Source of the DNA: Lysinibacillus sp. KCTC 33748 | GTDB lineage: Bacteria; Bacillota; Bacilli; Bacillales_A; Planococcaceae | Reading direction: 5' to 3' | Length of the DNA stretch: 45,320 nt | Assembly (NCBI RefSeq): GCF_002237755.1 | Contig: NZ_MWSJ01000034.1 | Location: 1 to 45,320 of the forward strand | Shown here: positions 26,801-39,500 of the stretch, piece by piece | How positions within the stretch are numbered: the stretch's first letter is position 1 | How the letters are laid out: each line of letters opens with the position of its first letter | Notes under the pieces: model-generated | Told to the model about the DNA's origin: nothing | Seen by the model: only the letters and a program-made list of their open reading frames with translations | The model's database searches: none | Position numbers and translations under genes: made by a program

Positions 26801-29800
26801 ATTCTAATCAGGCATACGCAACGGAGATGAATGACCTTTTGTTGACCAGCCTATTCAGAGCAATGGCAGCCGTACAGCCATCTTCTATTTTGGGGGTATG
26901 CCTAGAAGGACATGGTAGAGAAATATTAGATGAACTGATAGAAGTAGATAGGACAGTCGGCTGGTTTACTAGTGTCTATCCGGTAGCTGTTGAAAACTTA
27001 GAAGAAGAGTTACCGGTAGCGATTAAACAGGTCAAAGAACATCTGCGAAGAGTCCCTAAAAACGGTATTGGTTATGGAGTGTTAAGTCAGCTAGGTGATG
27101 TTGGTCTTAACAATATAAAGCCAAGTATTACATTCAATTATCTAGGTGAATTTGCTGATGATTCTTCAAATAAAATGTTTCAGCTGAGTAATAGTTTTTT
27201 TGGTAAAGAGGTCCATGATGAAAATATCTTTGGTACTAAAATTTCTATTAATACTGTAGTGATAGAAAAGAAATTCTCATGTACATTCAGTTTTGATCAA
27301 GCATACTTCTCAGAAGAATATATTAATAATTTAAGCGAAAATTTCCAAAGAGAGCTGAAGAACACTGTCCAACATTGTGTAGAACATATTGACCGAGTCA
27401 ACTGTACCCCGTCTGATTTTGGTGAATATGTTTGGAAGATATCAGAATTTGAAGCAGTACAAGAGACACTGGAGCAAAAAGGATTGACTGTTGCATCGAT
27501 TTATCCCCTGACAAGTACTCAAGGCGGAATGTTATATGAAACATTGAAAAATCCTTTTCCAGGGAAATACATCGTGCAGAATGTATTACGGATTGTTGAG
27601 GATGTAGATACTATACAGTTAGAAAAAGCTATAGAATTACTGGCAAAAAAATATGGTGTTTTAAGATCGAAAATTATCTATCAGGAAGTCGCAATACCTA
27701 GACAGATAAAACTTGACAAGACGGACCAGTTATTCGTTTTTATAGATGCCTCGAATAAATCAGAAGTTGAAATACAGGAAATTATCGATAATGATGCACA
27801 GAAAGAAATAACTTTTGAAATGGAAAAACTGGTTCAGTTTACCTTGATCAAAACAAAGAAAGATTACCTGTTGCTATTTACTTTCCATCATATATTAATG
27901 GACGGCTGGTGCGGTCAACTTATTTATAGAGATCTGATTGCCTTTTATGATAAGCTCGAAGAATTTGATTTTGAAAGTCTTTACAGTACTCAAACTGAAA
28001 ATAAAGTTTTTGAAGAATTCACAAGACAGGATGCTCCGGAGTCTTTAGATAAGCAATACGAATATTGGAACAATGTTTTATCTGCATTGGAACCGGCCAG
28101 AGAATTTCTGACAGGACCAGAGAAAATAACTTCAGAAACGACACCAGTTAAACTGCTATTAACTGAAAAGGAAACAGAAAAGATAGAGCAATTCTGTCAT
28201 AAAAATGCATTGACAGTCAGTTCATTTTTTGAAATTGCCTGGGGAGTACTTCTTCAAAAATATACATTTACTAAAGATATTGTTTTTGGAAAAGTCGTTT
28301 CAGGCAGAGAGATAGCGATAGAAGGAATTGAAGAAAGTGTAGGCTTGTTTATTAATACGGTTCCTGTTCGAGTAACAGATAAAAATGGGAAAAGAATATC
28401 TGATTTATTTGAAGAACAAACGAATCAGAATATGGTCAGTATTGAGAACAGCCGCTGTTCCCTGAGTGAGATTCAGCGGCAAAATAACATAGAGCTGAAA
28501 AGTCTGTATGAGTTTTCGACCTTTGGTGATAAGGAGTTCGGTCTTCCGAATAGTACTATAACATTGCAACTAGAGCAGGTGAATGAGCGTGCTGTATATC
28601 CGCTGACATTAAGCATCAAGCATATGGATGTACTGACAGTTGAGCTACTCTATGATCATCAAAAATACAATAGAGATTCTATTTTACGCATGAGTCATCG
28701 ATTATATGTACTATTGATGAACTTGATGAAAAATGAAAATGATTTGGTAGCTGACCTATTGTTATTAGATGAAAATGAACAGCAGCAAATATATACAATC
28801 TTTAATCAAGAAACCTCTCCACCTGAAAATAAAACTAGTCTGAGTCAATTATTTATAGAACAAGTAGAAATGTATGCTGATAAACCAGCTGTTCGAAATC
28901 TAACTCGAACTTGGACGTATAAAGAATTAGATAACTGGTCAGATCATTATGCGGCGAGACTGAAGGAACTTAAGCTATCACCTGGCGCAGTAATTGGAAT
29001 TGAAGCTAATCATAATGTAGAAACGATTATAGGGATTTTGGCGATCATAAAGATTGGTTGCGTATATCTTCCTATTGACGAGACGGTTCCTCCTCTACGA
29101 GCCCGCTTTATGTTGGAAGATGGGAATGCAAAAGGTTTAATTAAAACAAGTTCTAAAAAGTACAGCTATGAAGATAATTATCAACAAATAAGAATTGAAT
29201 CAGTAGAAAGTGCAATTCCTTGTAATTCGGAGAAAATATCTGACTTTTATCCAGGGAGCCATGCCTATGTGATGTATACTTCTGGAACTACTGGACAGCC
29301 AAAAGGAGTTCTTATCGGGCAATCATCCGTCATTAATTTGGTGAAAAATTCCAACTACGTGCAATTGGATCAGAAAAAGATTATTCAAATGGGCTCTCTT
29401 TCTTTTGATGCGTCAACTTTTGAAATATGGGGCAGCTTATTAAATGGTGGTTGTTTGACCCTTTGTAAGAAAGAAGAATATATAGACGACGCTATATTGG
29501 CTGATATTATTGACAACCATCAGATTGATACGATGTTTATCACTACAGCATTATTCAATAAGTTGATCGAATTAAATCCAACAATATTCAAAAATATTGA
29601 ACAACTCTATGTTGGAGGGGAACAAATATCAAGATCTCATGTTGAAAAATATTTACAAACAGGATTGGGTCGGATTCACAACATATATGGACCAACTGAG
29701 AATACAACGTTCTCGCTATTCCATCTAATTGATCCAAAAGATGATTTACAGTGTATACCTATTGGTAAACCGCTAAAAAATACTAAAGTCTTTTTGTTGA

Positions 29801-30591
29801 ATGGAAAATCTGTTTGTGGTGTGGGAATGATTGGCGAAATATGTTTAGCAGGAAATGGTCTTGCTATTGGATATTTAAATAATCCGGAATTGAATGCAAA
29901 ATCTTTTACACAATGTGAATTAGGAACAAAAGAACGAATCTATCGAACAGGAGATCTTGGACAATTGCTACCTAATGGTGAAATTGTATATGTGGGTCGA
30001 ATCGATAAACAAATTAAAATTCGAGGTTATCGCATTGAATTAAATGAAATTACAAATAAACTGAAAGGAATTCCCGGAATCCAAAATAGTTTTGTTACTG
30101 TTGTAGAAAATGCAGGGAAAAAGCATATTGTAGCATATCTTATCGGTGAACAAATGTTGGAGGTAGTCAAAGAAAATCTGTCTGAGGCATTACCGGGATA
30201 TATGATTCCATCAAAATTTATTTGGGTCGACGAGCTGAAGTTGAATTCTAATGGAAAAGTAGATGAGAAATTATTGCCAGAAGTGGACTTTAATGAAGAA
30301 CAAGAGATTGTTCTGCCAAGTACGAGAGAAGAAGAAGTTGTTGCAGGTATTTTCTGTCAGGTTTTAAAACTGGAGCATGTTTCAGTAGAAACTTCTTTCT
30401 TTGAATTAGGTGGACACTCTTTACAGACTATGGAAGTTATTCGTGGAATCAAAGAGCAATTGAATGTTTCGCTACCATTAGAGGTTATCTATACAAGCGA
30501 GACAGTTCGTAATATATGTTTAAAAATAAATAAAAATCAAGAAATCGGCTGTGACTTTGAAATAGAAGCAGCAGAAGAGCTGGAGGTTTGA
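23821..30591 (+). CDS. NRPS 2: N-terminal extension-A-T-E-C-A(Ile)-T
   Basis: A 2256-aa synthetase. Residues 1-150 are not a normal domain; their end (ISFSITADSVTEEQVGLW and a helix) looks like the tail of a condensation domain. A domain 1 (165-660) has pocket code DGPTFANVCK by eye: T, A and VCK recall aromatic codes, but G-P is odd. Carrier 1 is GGDSIKA (Ser 706). The E domain (760-1185) has HHLIVDGVSW, EGHGRE and DRTVGWFTS. The C domain (1220-1650) has HHILMDGWC, the DCL type expected after an epimerase. A domain 2 (1675-2150) reads DAFFYGITFK, identical to a known Ile code. Carrier 2 is GGHSL (Ser 2200). The tail is acidic (EIEAAEELEV). Beginning with A-T-E and no complete C domain, it resembles initiation proteins such as GrsA or TycA. 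Ribosome binding site AGAGG. Confidence 0.93.
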   Translation: MTKKYMFSINADYHSQSVDECELQKDLITAWSVYKEVDRFLLNKSVYLVKKTGVYVLNEGEIEKTDTITDGIFLYQADIIEKEVLQGKENIGVAYQKHKDQKTISFSITADSVTEEQVGLWCERIELLLEKIKKADSADQMTTQMVSDSEKNKILSNFVKADEPFELKDYLIDYLEEHAELHGERKAISFGTSYLTYRELNERANQIAYELVAKGVKPNEVIALMSERSLDMIIGIYGILKAGAAYLPIDLSHPKERISFMLKDAGVNVILTGLLPADMELNSQFDLINVVSIAETKNQPCSSPKAPRGDLAYVIYTSGTTGQPKGVLLKQSGVINLAAWLTKYGDYTEDTKVLQNFNFIFDGSVPEIFSCVVSGCELHILSDEERKDPEKLLSLLPNAQITMVPSIFRELLDYAQKHQKVEQLNSFDHLFLAAEPVTQELIEIYSRLPGAKLGKLHNNYGPTEATVCASSFTFDESIDGQIVPIGKPISNVHIFILNGDALCGIDMIGEICIGGAGVGEGYLNKAEMTARKFVRIPELGNQRLYRTGDLAYWDKDGQIILLGRSDDQIKINGYRVETNEIEYYLRKYTGVVDALVMIQSVQGQLEICAYYVSEKEIEEGHFYQKLSHYLPDYLMPKHYIRVSEFPKTLNGKIAKQELPIPKRKKKINNDRKLTVKEMLVIEVMEEVLGHEGISIEDNFIALGGDSIKAIRVVSRIRQKNYDISIKVIMKNKILKDIAKEMAERTKMAPEKDDSTGLVPLTAIQKEFFASDLPFPNHFNQSIMLSTKEQLDLSILKQSLEKLTEHHCVLRTVYEKGEDHSIQQIVKQIGEHDYYELFEFDYSLDNEGMTEEEYLTKKNNDIQESITMFKPPLFKASLIKGKKENYLMLTAHHLIVDGVSWRLIIEDLNTLYKSLVKGNDIQLLDKTISFKTWSNKIQKYLSNKGLTKEIDYWLDVEEKIRKIAPPSKPVTGKVQQMVHQTVTFSQTFTEDLLLNSNQAYATEMNDLLLTSLFRAMAAVQPSSILGVCLEGHGREILDELIEVDRTVGWFTSVYPVAVENLEEELPVAIKQVKEHLRRVPKNGIGYGVLSQLGDVGLNNIKPSITFNYLGEFADDSSNKMFQLSNSFFGKEVHDENIFGTKISINTVVIEKKFSCTFSFDQAYFSEEYINNLSENFQRELKNTVQHCVEHIDRVNCTPSDFGEYVWKISEFEAVQETLEQKGLTVASIYPLTSTQGGMLYETLKNPFPGKYIVQNVLRIVEDVDTIQLEKAIELLAKKYGVLRSKIIYQEVAIPRQIKLDKTDQLFVFIDASNKSEVEIQEIIDNDAQKEITFEMEKLVQFTLIKTKKDYLLLFTFHHILMDGWCGQLIYRDLIAFYDKLEEFDFESLYSTQTENKVFEEFTRQDAPESLDKQYEYWNNVLSALEPAREFLTGPEKITSETTPVKLLLTEKETEKIEQFCHKNALTVSSFFEIAWGVLLQKYTFTKDIVFGKVVSGREIAIEGIEESVGLFINTVPVRVTDKNGKRISDLFEEQTNQNMVSIENSRCSLSEIQRQNNIELKSLYEFSTFGDKEFGLPNSTITLQLEQVNERAVYPLTLSIKHMDVLTVELLYDHQKYNRDSILRMSHRLYVLLMNLMKNENDLVADLLLLDENEQQQIYTIFNQETSPPENKTSLSQLFIEQVEMYADKPAVRNLTRTWTYKELDNWSDHYAARLKELKLSPGAVIGIEANHNVETIIGILAIIKIGCVYLPIDETVPPLRARFMLEDGNAKGLIKTSSKKYSYEDNYQQIRIESVESAIPCNSEKISDFYPGSHAYVMYTSGTTGQPKGVLIGQSSVINLVKNSNYVQLDQKKIIQMGSLSFDASTFEIWGSLLNGGCLTLCKKEEYIDDAILADIIDNHQIDTMFITTALFNKLIELNPTIFKNIEQLYVGGEQISRSHVEKYLQTGLGRIHNIYGPTENTTFSLFHLIDPKDDLQCIPIGKPLKNTKVFLLNGKSVCGVGMIGEICLAGNGLAIGYLNNPELNAKSFTQCELGTKERIYRTGDLGQLLPNGEIVYVGRIDKQIKIRGYRIELNEITNKLKGIPGIQNSFVTVVENAGKKHIVAYLIGEQMLEVVKENLSEALPGYMIPSKFIWVDELKLNSNGKVDEKLLPEVDFNEEQEIVLPSTREEEVVAGIFCQVLKLEHVSVETSFFELGGHSLQTMEVIRGIKEQLNVSLPLEVIYTSETVRNICLKINKNQEIGCDFEIEAAEELEV

Positions 30592-33500
30592 ATGAAAAAA
30601 AGTTATAGAATGTCAGGAGCGCAGAAAAGGATTTTTGCTTTAGAAGAAATACAAGAGATGAAAAATGCTTATAATGTACCTATGATATTTCGTATAAATG
30701 GCTTGATTGATACACAGCAAATGTATGCAGCTTTGGAAAAATTACACGAGCATAACGAAGTACTACGTACAAGTTTCATTCATACAAAAGAATTATTTGT
30801 TCAGCAAATAAGTGAGAAAGTTCAGCCGATTTATCATTATAACGAACAAGAAACAGTTGATTTAAGGAAAGAACAGAAAAAATTTGTTCAAGCATTCGAT
30901 CTAGGCGAAGCGCCGCTTATGAGGACAAAAGTCTTGTATGACAAACAATTAAATATCAGCTATCTGTTTATGGACCTCCATCATATCATTTATGATGGGG
31001 GGTCTTATGAGACTTTACTGACACAGTTGACCCGCTTCTATAATGGAGAAGAGGTTTTAAAGGCCGAACTGCAGTTTAAAGACTTTGCTGCTTGGCAGGA
31101 AAAGCAAAATTTACAGGCTGATGAGACGTATTGGCTAACAGAATTCATGGACGAGGTAGATTCTGCTGAGTTGAAAACTGATTTTCAAAGAACTCAGGAG
31201 CGAAACAATACAGGAAACTATCTTGAAATACCCTTAAGTGACGAAATCATTAGGCAGACGAATGATCTAAGCAAAAAAATGGGTGTTTCTAATTATGTAA
31301 TTTTTATGAGCGCATATATGCTACTAATCAGCCATTATTCAAGAAACGAAGAAATTATTTTAGGAACACCGATGTCAGGCAGGGTTCTGGCTCCGACAAA
31401 AGATATGATTGGGATGTTTGTAAATACCGTAGCAATTAAAGCGGAAATTGAAAATAATGCTACATTTAATGATTTGGTTCAGCAAGTCAATAAAAAAGTT
31501 ACAGGAGCTATTCAACATCAAGCGTATCCTTTTGAAAAGTTGGTTGAAAAGATTCCACATCAAAAAGATCGTTCGCGCAACCCTATTTTTGATTTGTTTT
31601 TTGCTTATCAAGTCAATCCTGCCTCCACTTTTTATTTTGATAAACAACGTTTAGAATCAATAAAATATGAAAATGAGACAAGTAAATTTGATATTAGTAC
31701 GGTTATCATAGAAGAAGATGGGAAGGTATTTGTTGAATGGACCTACATGGAGGCCTTGTATAAGAGATCGACAATTCAGCGATTAGCCCATCACTATCAA
31801 ACATTACTTGCTGATGTTCTTGATAATCCAATGAAAAAAGTTGGAGAAAGCTCTATGGTTGACGCTAATGAGCAAAATTTGATGTTAAAGGAGTTTAGTA
31901 TAAATTCCTCCTTGTCATCAGATCGTAGGCTAGATAAAAAAGGCGAAACAATTAACTCTATGTTTGAAGAAATAGTAAAAAAATGCCCAGATAAAATAGC
32001 TTTGATGATGGGGACAGAGCAACTTACCTATGCACAGCTGGTTGAAAAAGCAAATAGAGTTGCTCATATAATACAGCAAAATCATAAAGCAGAAGATTTT
32101 TTAGTTGGAGTTTATCTAAAGCCTTCGTTGGATACAATTATTTCTATTTTCGGTATATTAAAATCTGGAAGGGCGTATATTCCTTTGGATACTGAATATC
32201 CACCGGAACGGTTGCGATATATCTGTGATGACAGTCGGATAAATACAGTTATCACGAATAATCAAAGTTTAAGCAAAGAATTAGAAGAATTAAAGTTAAC
32301 AGTCATTAATATGGATCAGCTGCAGGAAACTAAATCGAAAGTTATCGTGGAAACAGTTAGTCCTGAAGACCTAGCATATATCATTTATACCTCAGGTACG
32401 ACCGGAAATCCTAAAGGAGTAATGATTGAGCATCATTCAGTAGTTAATTTGGCCAAATGGAAAAGCAAGTTTGGTGAATATAATGAAGAGGCAATTATTC
32501 TACAAAATTTTAACTATATTTTTGATGGTTCTGTTTGGGAGATATTCCCTCCGCTATTAAGTGGTAATACTTTAGAAATTGTTCCAGAGGAGTGTCGAAA
32601 AGAACCAGATCGGTTATTGAAATTATTGCCGAATAGACATATTACAATCGTACCGACTTTGTTCAACTCACTTCTCGACTATGCAAAGGAAAATGACATG
32701 GTTCATTTATTGACTCAGATGAAACGTGTTTATTTAGCAGCAGAACCTGTTACTAAAGATATTCTCGATAAATATAAGAATATCTGTAAGGCTGATTTAA
32801 GTAAAATATCCAATTGTTATGGTCCAACTGAAGGAACTGTCTGTTGCTCAGCTAATGATTTTGGAGAAAACAATATCGTGGGCTCCAATCAAATTGGCGG
32901 GCCAATAGCCAACGTATCGATATATATTATGAGAGACGATCAGCTTTGCGGAATTGGTGTACCTGGTGAGCTTTGTATTGCAGGCAGTGGTGTTGCTAGA
33001 GGCTATTTAAATAAATCTGAGTTGACTAAGGAGAAGTTTCTACCTGATCCATTTGTGATTGATCAGCGATTATATCGCACAGGAGATTTAGCTCGTTGGG
33101 ACGAAAAAGGAAATATTGAATATTTAGGTCGAATCGATGAGCAAGTCAAAATTCGAGGTTTTAGAGTTGAACTTTCAGAAGTGGAAGAGCATATTCGTAG
33201 GTTGTCTGGAGTAAAGGATGCTGTTTGTATAAAAAGTGTATTAAATCAGACAGAAGCTTTAGTAGGATATGTAATCGGTACTGCTGAAATGGATATGGAA
33301 CAACTGAAAAAAGATCTTCAGCAAACTTTACCAGATTATATGGTTCCACAAGTTATTATGCAGGTAGACTATTTCCCGATGACGAGAAATGGAAAAATAG
33401 CTAAGCGACTTTTACCTGAGCCGAAAATCAGCCTAAATAAACAAATCATGATGCCTAGAACCGAAGAAGAAAGAGAAATTGTTGCTGTTTTTAAATCAGT

Positions 33501-36500
33501 TCTGGGTGTAGAAGATATGGGAATCGATGATAGTTTCTTCATGCTGGGAGGGGACTCGATTAAAGCGATTCGAATTGTTTCTAAGCTTCGTGAGTTAGGG
33601 ATTCACTTTGATGTAAAAACAATCATGGAGCAAAAAACGATTATCAATATTCAAAATGCTTTAGGCGATTCTGAAGTAACTAAGATAGACCAAAGTGAAG
33701 TATCTGGTGTTTTCATTCCGACACCTGTTCAGCAAAGATTTCTCCAAAGCAATTTAGAAGAGCCTGATCATTTCAATCAAGCTATGATGTTTGAATACTC
33801 CGATAAACTCGATATTGATATATTAGAAAAAATGATGTTTGAATTACTGAAGCATCATGACCTTCTACGTACAATCGTAAAAGAACAGGAGCTGTATATT
33901 CGGAAAAGTGAAGAAATCACTGAGCAGTTGATTCAAATCAATGATTTGAGCCATATTTCAGATTCAAAGGAAAAAGAGCAGCTAATTGCTGAGCATGTTG
34001 ATCAAATTCATCATGAAATAGACAGAACAGTGTCTATGGTTAAAGCAGCGGTATTTGAAACTGGCACAAAGAATTATTTATTCCTTTGTGTACATCATTT
34101 AGTGATCGATGGCATATCGTGGAGAATATTGTTGGAAGATTTGAATCATCTGTACGAAAAAATAAGAAAGAATTCTCCAGTTAGATTAGGACAAAAAACA
34201 GAATCCTATAAATCTTGGAGTGAACAGTTGAAACAGTTTGCCGGTACAGTACAGGCCCAGTCAGAATTACCTTATTGGAAAGCTGTTACTAATCGAGTGA
34301 TAGAAAGCAAGTTTTTAAATTCTGATGCTGAAGGATATGAACAGGGGTATATTGAAGCTTCATTATCTCAAGAGCAGACTGAGCAATTACTTTATCAAAT
34401 AGGTAAAGCTTTTAATACTTCTGTGTTTGAAAGTATTACGGCTGCATTAATTCGGTCGTTAGGTCAGTACCATCAGAAAAAACAGGTATCTGTATTGATT
34501 GAAGGTCATGGACGTGAAGACTTATATGAACGTATTCATATAGACAGAACAGTTGGCTGGTTTACCTCTACGTATCCTATTGTTGTGGAACATGGAGAGA
34601 AAAGCATTCGGGAAAGCTTTGGACAAATCAAACGAGCTTTACAAGGAGTTCCTAATAAAGGGATCGGCTATAATTTACTAACTGCTTATCAAGAGGAAAC
34701 GGCATTTGCTGAGCCAGAAGTTACATTGAATTATTTAGGACAATTTAGAAATGAAACACTTTCAAATGAAGATCAATTTAAAATCAGTGATCTTCCTGTA
34801 GGAGAGGAATTCAGCTCTAAGAATAATTTTAGTACACCTATTTCCTTCAATATAGTTATCATCAATAATCAGATGGACATAAAAATACTGTTTAATGCTA
34901 AAAAAATCACTAAACTAGAAATGGAAGATCTACTGAAACTATTTAAGGAGTCTGTTCTTGAACTTATTGGATACTGTCAGAAAGAACTTGAAAAACCACA
35001 GACTTACCAAGAACTGATTCTGCCTGAGTTGGAATTGGAACGTCTTGTTGCTTCAGTTGATGGTAGCGGTAGAAAAATTGAGAAACTGATTTCTTTAACT
35101 GCAATGCAGGAAGGAATTCTATATCATTATTTATCTGAGCCTCAATCAACGAATTATATTGTGCAATCAGTATACAGTAATCCGAAAAGATTTGATGTAA
35201 AAGTAATTCAAGAAGTTCTTGATCTATTGAGTAAAAAGTATGAAATCATCAGAAGTCGTGTTGCATGCAGTCAATATTCTGAGCCGAGACTAGTTATTTT
35301 GAAACAAGATGATTTATTGCTTGATGCCTATACTTTGGATGAAAACGAGAAAATTGAAGAAGTTGCACAAAGGAAAATACTTCAGGGCTTTGATTTAGAA
35401 AATGAGAGTCCATTTAAATTAACTATTGTAGAGGGGCAGGAAATTGATCAAAATTATCTGATATTCACTTTCCACCATATTGCGATGGACGGCTGGTGTA
35501 TGTCGATTTTATTGAATGATTTCACTAAGTTTTACGGAGAATTAACTACTGGTAAGATTGTCAAGGATTTAGAAGAAGAAGTGGAACAAAATAAACAGGC
35601 AAGTTTGAGTGATATCGTCAAGGCAAATGAAAGCCAAAATAAAACAGAAGCTAGAGAGTATTGGCGCGAGCTGTTGAAAGATTATGATGCAGTCAATCAC
35701 ATTTCTCCTTTTTATAAACAAGGTGAAATAAAAGAAGAAAGAATCCGTAAGGTAAGTAAGATAGATAAAAAAGTTCCTGCTGAAGTCAATCAAAAAATTA
35801 ACCAACTGGTTAAGGGGTATGGGGTAACTAAAAATACTATTTTTGAGGCAGTCTGGGGCTTAGTTCTGCATAAATTCAATTATACAAATGATACAGTATT
35901 TGGGAAAATCGTATCTGGTAGAGATATTGCAATTTCTGGAGCAGAAGAAATGTTAGGGCTGTTTATTAACATGATTCCAGTTCGAATCAGAACTGAAGAA
36001 GGAATGACTGTAGCTGAGCTATTGAAAAAAGTACAGGATCAGGCAATAAACTCTAGTGAATACGATAAATATCCATTGGCTGAAATTAACTTATTGACAG
36101 CTAGTCAGGAAAATTTAATACAAACAATGATCGCTTTTGAAAATTACTATAAAATGGAAGAAAATGCATCGGATTTGAATTTAGATTTGATTGATGCAAG
36201 TGAAGAAACTCATTATCCACTTTCATTAAGTGTTTATGAAAAAGACGGCTTGAATCTTTCGTTTTTATACAAGTATGATTTATATACTCAAAGTGAAATA
36301 GAGCGACTTTCCGGTTATTTTATGACTATATTAACGAAAATAGTCATAAATCCAGATGGTCTAATTGCTGATGTGGCACACACGGAGTCTCAACGAGTAG
36401 AAGAATTACTTCTATTAAATAATCAGCCAGTACCTTATCCAAGTGAACTTTCAATCGTTGAATTATTTAAAAAACAGGTATCCCTTTATTCGGATAAAGT

Positions 36501-39500
36501 TGTTTTAGAAGATGAATCGGACAGATTTACGTATGAAGAAGTAGATAGAATTTCTGATCAGATTGCTTCTGGTCTGGCAGAACAGGGAATTAAAGAAAAG
36601 GATATCGTTGGATTTATCTCAGATAAGCGTGCGGCTACTATTATTTTAATGGTCGGTATATTGAAAAGCGGTGCAACCTATCTACCTTTAGATCCTAACT
36701 ATCCTGTAGAGCGAATGAATATGATTTTGACAGACAGCCAATGTAAACTATGTGTTGTTATGGAGGATGAAGCTAATCTGTTAGCAGTCCCAGTAATAAA
36801 TTATAGTGAATTAATAAAGTCAGCAACTCAGGTCAGTCTGCCGTCGATTACGGCTTCTACTCCGGCGTACTTAATTTATACTTCCGGTACTACAGGAAAG
36901 CCTAAAGGGGTATTAATTAATCAAAGAAGTATCATTCGTTTAGTTATAAATACAAACTATTGTGATTTTTTGAATATCCGTTTACTTCAAGCTGGATCCA
37001 TGGCTTTTGATGCGGCAACCTTTGAAATTTGGGGAGCCCTTCTAAATGGCGGCTATTTGTACGTTGCATCTGAAAACGGACTCAGCAATGTAGAGATATT
37101 TAAAGCAATGATTAAAAATCATGACATTTCAACAATGTTTATAACTACTGCTTTATTTAATTCATTGATTGACTTAGACAATAAAGCTTTTGAAGGTCTG
37201 ACTCAATTGTATGTTGGCGGAGAAAAAGCTTCAGAGCAGCATATGAACAAGTGTTTAGTAGAAACACCGTCTGTAAAATTAAATAATATTTATGGACCTA
37301 CAGAAAATACAACTTTTACTACCTATTATCCTGTAAAAGATATTGAAAAATTTCCATCTTTGCCTATTGGGAAGCCGATTTCCAATACACAAGTTTATCT
37401 ATTTGATGTCTATGGACAGTTATGTGATGTGGGGATGCCTGGAGAGCTGATTATCGGAGGAGACGGGTTGGCTGAAGGCTATTTAAATCGTCCAGAACTG
37501 ACGGAAGAAAAGTTTATTACCCATCCTTTAATCCCTAATCAAATATTATATAGAACAGGCGATATTGTTCGAATGAATGAAATGGGAGATATTGAATATC
37601 TTGATCGATCAGATGAACAGATCAAGATTCGTGGTTTCAGGATCGAATTGGGGGAGATTGTCAGTCGTCTTGTTGAGCTGAATGAAGTTCAGGAAGCTTA
37701 TGTTACGGTCGAAAAAGAGACTGGAGATCCTCACTTGATTGCGTATCTTGTTGGAAAAGAAACGATTTCTATTGAAACTGTGAAGCAAAAGCTTCGGGAG
37801 GTATTACCGGAGTATATGATTCCAATATCGTGGATTCAATTACCTAATTTGCCGCTAAATAGCAATGGTAAAGTGGATAAGTTGAAGCTGCCTAAAATTG
37901 AACGAAAGTTGAATCAACCTGATGCTTGGGAAGCACGATCAGAAACTGAGAAGCTTGTGGGAACTATTTTTGAGGAAGTGCTTGAAGTCAGCGGAATTGG
38001 TTTGGAGGAAGATTTCTATAAACTGGGTGGTCACTCCTTAAGAACTATGCGCGTAATTAGTAAAATCGATGCAGTATTCAATGTGACTTTGACGATCAAG
38101 GAAATTAAAGAGTTAGCTACGATTTCAGCAGTTTCAAAAACTATTGATTCGGAAAAAATTCATAAAGAACAACCGATTATGCAGATAAAACCAGTTACCA
38201 ATGAAACAGCTGAATATCTGTTGAGCCCTGCACAAAACCGTATGTATCTCTTAAGTGAGTTGCATAAAGAATCGACACTCTATAACATTCCTACAGCTCT
38301 TTCTGTTGAAGGTTTTGTTAATACGGTGCAATTGGAAAAAGCGTTTGTTCAGCTGATTGAGCGTCATGAATCTTTGCGAACAAACTTCTATTTGAAGGAT
38401 GGTCATCCTGTTCAAGCGGTAAAGGATAAGATAACTTTCAAATTAGAGAGTAAAAAAGGGACAAAAGAGCAACTAAAAGATATGTATGACGATTTTGTCC
38501 AGCCATTTGATCTGGCAGAGGACTGTTTGATTCGAGCACTCTTTATAGAAATAACAGGTGGAGACAATATTTTATTGGTAGACATTCACCATATCATTTC
38601 CGATGGAGCTTCAACAACAATTTGGATTGAAGAACTGCTTTCTCTGTATATAGGAGAAGAGCTTACCCCAATAGAGCTGCACTATAAAGATTTTGCTGCC
38701 TGGCAGAATCAGGTCGATTTATCTGAACAGGAGAAATATTGGTTAGAAGAATTTTCAGGAGAAATTCCTACTTTGAATATTCGAACAGACTATCCAAGAC
38801 CGAATATTCCAACGAATAAAGGGGAAAGTTTTATTAGTATAATGCCTGACGAGTTGAGGAACCATTTAAGAGCGTTTTGTCAGGAGCATAAATATACAGA
38901 ATATACAGTATTGATGACTGCTTTCACACTGTTGCTGAGTAAATATAGCAGGCAGGATGAAATTGTTGTGGGAACACCTTTCAGTGGAAGAAACCATGAG
39001 GTTACTCAGAATATGCTTGGAATGTTCGTCAATACATTACCGATTCGTAACCAGATTGATGAAAAGCAAACATTTATTGACTTGGCAGACAGGGTTCAAG
39101 ATAAATGTTTAGATGCTTTCCAAAATCACGCATATCCGCTTGAGGAATTGGTAAACAAGGTCACTGTTGTAAGAGACATATCCCGTAATCCACTGTTCAG
39201 TGTTATGTTTGCACTTCAAAATGACAATGATATAAAAATGCAGACTGCAGATTTTTCAATGTCATTCTTGGAAATTAAAAGTAAGGTTTCGAAATTTGAC
39301 ATAACATTGAGCATGAGTGAACTTAGTGGTCAATACCATTTATATTGGGAGTATGCGACAGATTTATTCAAAGAAGAAACAATATCCCGTTTATCTGAAC
39401 ATTTTCTATATCTTTTAGGTTCTGTTTTGAATGATCCGTTGGGAGTAGTGGGCACGGTACAGATGCTGCCAGAAAAAGAGCAGCAATTCTTACTGGAGAA

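Noticed and set aside
17973..30591. Lugdunin or gramicidin-type cluster
   Set aside because: Transporter and regulator content invites the comparison, but module number, predicted residues and the absence of a terminal reductase do not fit lugdunin, and gene layout does not fit gramicidin S or tyrocidine.
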